Positions 62,283-64,000 of a DNA stretch of 64,000 nucleotides are shown here, one piece after another; positions within the stretch are counted from its first letter, which is position 1, and each line of letters starts with the position of its first letter. The stretch is from assembly GCA_020724465.1 (NCBI GenBank), contig DYGX01000001.1:298932-362931 (forward strand), read 5' to 3'. The DNA comes from Thermoflexus sp. GTDB lineage: Bacteria > Chloroflexota > Anaerolineae > Aggregatilineales > Aggregatilineaceae. Both the position numbers and the translations under genes were made by a program. The notes beneath the pieces are model-generated. The model was not told where the DNA came from. It ran no database searches and worked only from the letters and a program-made list of their open reading frames with translations.

Positions 62283-63911
62283 ATGAAAAGGTCCCATAAC
62301 CAACATTTGATCCTGTTGTGCATCCTGGTCGCCGGCGCTTTGGCGCTGGCGAGCTGTGATTCGTCCGAGCCGGCGGTTCCCCCTGGCGCGACCGGCAGCC
62401 CGACACCCAGCCCGATCGCCACCGCATCGCCGGCTCCGTCCGCGACGCCACCGCCGGGCGGCCCGATCATCACGCCGGGCGAACCGCTCGCCTCGCCCAC
62501 CGACACGCCGCCCGCGGTGAGCTTCGACCCGACCGCGACGCCGCCGATCCCCACCACGCCGCCCGCAGCCAGCCCCACGGCCACGCCGTCGCCCGCCGTC
62601 ACGCTGCCCACAGCCCCGCCCGGCGGCCCATACGGCCCGATCGTCGGCCCCGGCCAAACCCCGCTGCCCACAACCAGCGTCGCGCCTACCCAGGAAACCG
62701 GCCCGTATGGCCCGATTGTCGGGCCCGGGCACACGCTCGTGCCCACCGAGACGCGTGTGCCCCCCACCCAGGTCCCGACGCTGCCGCCCACCCCCGGCCC
62801 CAGCCCCACGCCCGGCCCCGGCCTCAACAGCGCCTTGATGGGGATTCAGATCCACCCGCACATCGACAGCCGCGAGATCGACACGATCATCGGGCTGATC
62901 CGCGAGTTGGGCGTCGATTGGGTCAAGTTGCAGTTCAACTGGTCGCTGCTGGAGTCCTCGCCTGGCCGCTATACCGAGCTATATTTCATGCTGACCAGCT
63001 ACGTCCGGCGCCTGCACGACCAGGGCTTCAAGGTGATGATCAGCGTCGCCAAGGCGCCGGGCTGGGCGCGCCGCCCCACCGCCGACGGCGTCATGCACGA
63101 GGCGGCCCCGCCCGACAACCCGGAGCATCTGGCGAACTTCCTCACCGCCCTGCTCAACCATCTGGGGCACGACGGCGCGGGCCAGCCCTACGTCGACGCG
63201 ATCGAGGTGTGGAACGAGCCAAACCTGGAGCGCGAGTGGTACGGCCACCCGCTGACCGGCGAGGAATATATGCGCTATTTCCGCCCGGCCCACTCGGCGA
63301 TCCGCGCCTTTTCGCCGTCCATCGTCGTGATCACTGCCGGCCCGGCCCCCACCGGCAACTCGCACTGGTCCACCGACGACCGGGAATGGCTGCGCGGCCT
63401 GTACAACGCCGGGCTGGCCCGGTTTGGCGCCGATGTCGCGGTGGGCATCCACCCCTATGGCTGGGCCAACCCGCCGGACGCCCGCTGCTGTCCCAACCCC
63501 GGGCGCGGGTGGGACGATCACCCGCAGTTCTTCTTCCTGGACACCATCGCGGACTACCGCGCCATCATGGACCTGGCCGGGCACGGAGCAGCACCGCTGT
63601 GGGTCACCGAGTTCGGCTGGGCAACCTTCGACGGGCTGCGCACCGCAGGCGGGGGATTGCCCCCCGACCCGGCTGGCGCCCCCTATTTCAGCTTCATCAA
63701 CCAGTACGACCAGGCGGCCTACACCGTGCGCGCCTTCCAGATCGCGCAGTCGCTGCCATATATGGGGCCGATGATCCTGTGGAACCTCAACTTCAGCACC
63801 ATCCCCGGCGCGCTGGAGCGTTCCGACCCGACCGCGGGCTACGGCCTGCTCGACGTCTACTGGCAACCGCGCCCGGTTTTCCAGTACCTCAAGCAGGCGC
63901 CCAAGTTCTGA
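62283..63911 (+). CDS. Glycoside-hydrolase-like lipoprotein with a Pro/Thr linker
   Basis: A 542-residue lipoprotein. The signal ends in the lipobox L-A-S-C. A Pro/Thr/Ala-rich linker of ~155 residues follows and contains a repeated G-P-Y-G-P-I-V-G-P-G. Residues ~180-540 are a clan GH-A-like barrel with E-V-W-N-E-P-N (Glu312, probable acid/base) and V-T-E-F-G-W (Glu443, probable nucleophile), 131 residues apart. The barrel is paralogous to the secreted protein at 5907-7310. A Cys pair (A-R-C-C-P-N) lies near the active site. No ribosome site is visible, so it may be translated leaderless. The sugar substrate is unknown. Confidence 0.8.
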   Translation: MKRSHNQHLILLCILVAGALALASCDSSEPAVPPGATGSPTPSPIATASPAPSATPPPGGPIITPGEPLASPTDTPPAVSFDPTATPPIPTTPPAASPTATPSPAVTLPTAPPGGPYGPIVGPGQTPLPTTSVAPTQETGPYGPIVGPGHTLVPTETRVPPTQVPTLPPTPGPSPTPGPGLNSALMGIQIHPHIDSREIDTIIGLIRELGVDWVKLQFNWSLLESSPGRYTELYFMLTSYVRRLHDQGFKVMISVAKAPGWARRPTADGVMHEAAPPDNPEHLANFLTALLNHLGHDGAGQPYVDAIEVWNEPNLEREWYGHPLTGEEYMRYFRPAHSAIRAFSPSIVVITAGPAPTGNSHWSTDDREWLRGLYNAGLARFGADVAVGIHPYGWANPPDARCCPNPGRGWDDHPQFFFLDTIADYRAIMDLAGHGAAPLWVTEFGWATFDGLRTAGGGLPPDPAGAPYFSFINQYDQAAYTVRAFQIAQSLPYMGPMILWNLNFSTIPGALERSDPTAGYGLLDVYWQPRPVFQYLKQAPKF

Positions 63912-64000
63912 TCGCGCCGCAGCCAGCCGCGCGGTGAAACACAAACATGAGTCATCCCGAATTTTGAAACAGGAAACGGGGTGAGGGAGGATGAGCCAGC
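63912..64000. other. Window end after the lipoprotein gene
   Basis: No complete feature. A GGGAGG followed directly by ATGAGCCAGC (63991-64000) might be the start of another gene cut by the window, but this cannot be judged from ten bases. Confidence 0.2.

Overview
The window is a high-GC, densely coded bacterial chromosome segment with no rRNA, tRNA, CRISPR array or insertion sequence that I could see. Gene content points to a Chloroflexota (Anaerolineae-like) bacterium. The clues are lipoproteins with long Pro/Thr linkers, TolB-type PD40 proteins, a DsbA/VKOR pair in place of DsbB, a fatty-acyl-AMP ligase, P-II-like cyclic-di-AMP receptors, a SARP/BTAD regulator, a PknB-like kinase and hydrogenase maturation genes. 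The lineage is an inference from content, not from a search. Promoters of the sigma-70 type (TTGNNN-17-TATAAT) are easy to find upstream of many genes.

Layout. 1-1.7 kb: indolepyruvate:ferredoxin oxidoreductase (iorA, iorB cut by the window edge). 2-5.7 kb: a two-gene heterodimeric ABC exporter with one degenerate ATP site. 5.9-7.3 kb: a secreted glycoside-hydrolase-like protein. 7.4-9 kb: an AT-rich island with a strong promoter, a folded-looking leader and two unknown tail-anchored proteins. 9-15 kb: TIR-TPR protein, GH3-like adenylating enzyme, Ser/Thr kinase and a PD40/SH3b protein. 15-21.5 kb: PhoU-like protein, glycerate kinase, receiver-histidine kinase, a tandem pair of cyclic-di-AMP receptors and a ParB-like/hydrolase fusion. 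21.8-23.7 kb: acyl-AMP ligase plus a 42-residue DltX-like microprotein. 23.8-28.6 kb: hypA-hypB-hypF-hypC-hypD without hypE. 28.7-32.3 kb: small membrane proteins (one with a frame break at nine Cs), THEP1-type NTPase, PPOX-fold protein and a D-cysteine desulfhydrase-like enzyme. 32.4-38.1 kb: PD40 membrane protein, M23 peptidase and a large secreted PPC-repeat protein. 38.3-44.4 kb: recA, dsbA, S1 protein, VKOR and rel. 44.5-49.5 kb: lipoprotein, SARP-type regulator, methyltransferase, glycosyltransferase and corA. 49.6-55.8 kb: a minus-strand nonulosonic (sialic-like) acid operon, wzx-glycosyltransferase-neuA/pseG fusion-neuB, joined by 4-base overlaps. 55.8-64 kb: gyrA, ICMT-like methyltransferase, lysine 2,3-aminomutase with a D-Ala-D-Ala-ligase-like ATP-grasp enzyme, and a lipoprotein paralogous to the enzyme at 5.9 kb.

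Several blocks build or remodel the cell surface: nonulosonate glycans, M23 peptidase, acyl-AMP ligase with microprotein, lipoproteins and secreted glycosidases. A second theme is stress and second-messenger signalling: (p)ppGpp, c-di-AMP, kinases and TIR. The most unusual items are the acyl-AMP ligase/DltX-like microprotein pair, the tail-anchored pair behind a structured leader, the KamA/ATP-grasp pair behind a possible attenuator, the ParB-like pseudo-hydrolase and the frame break at the nine-C run.
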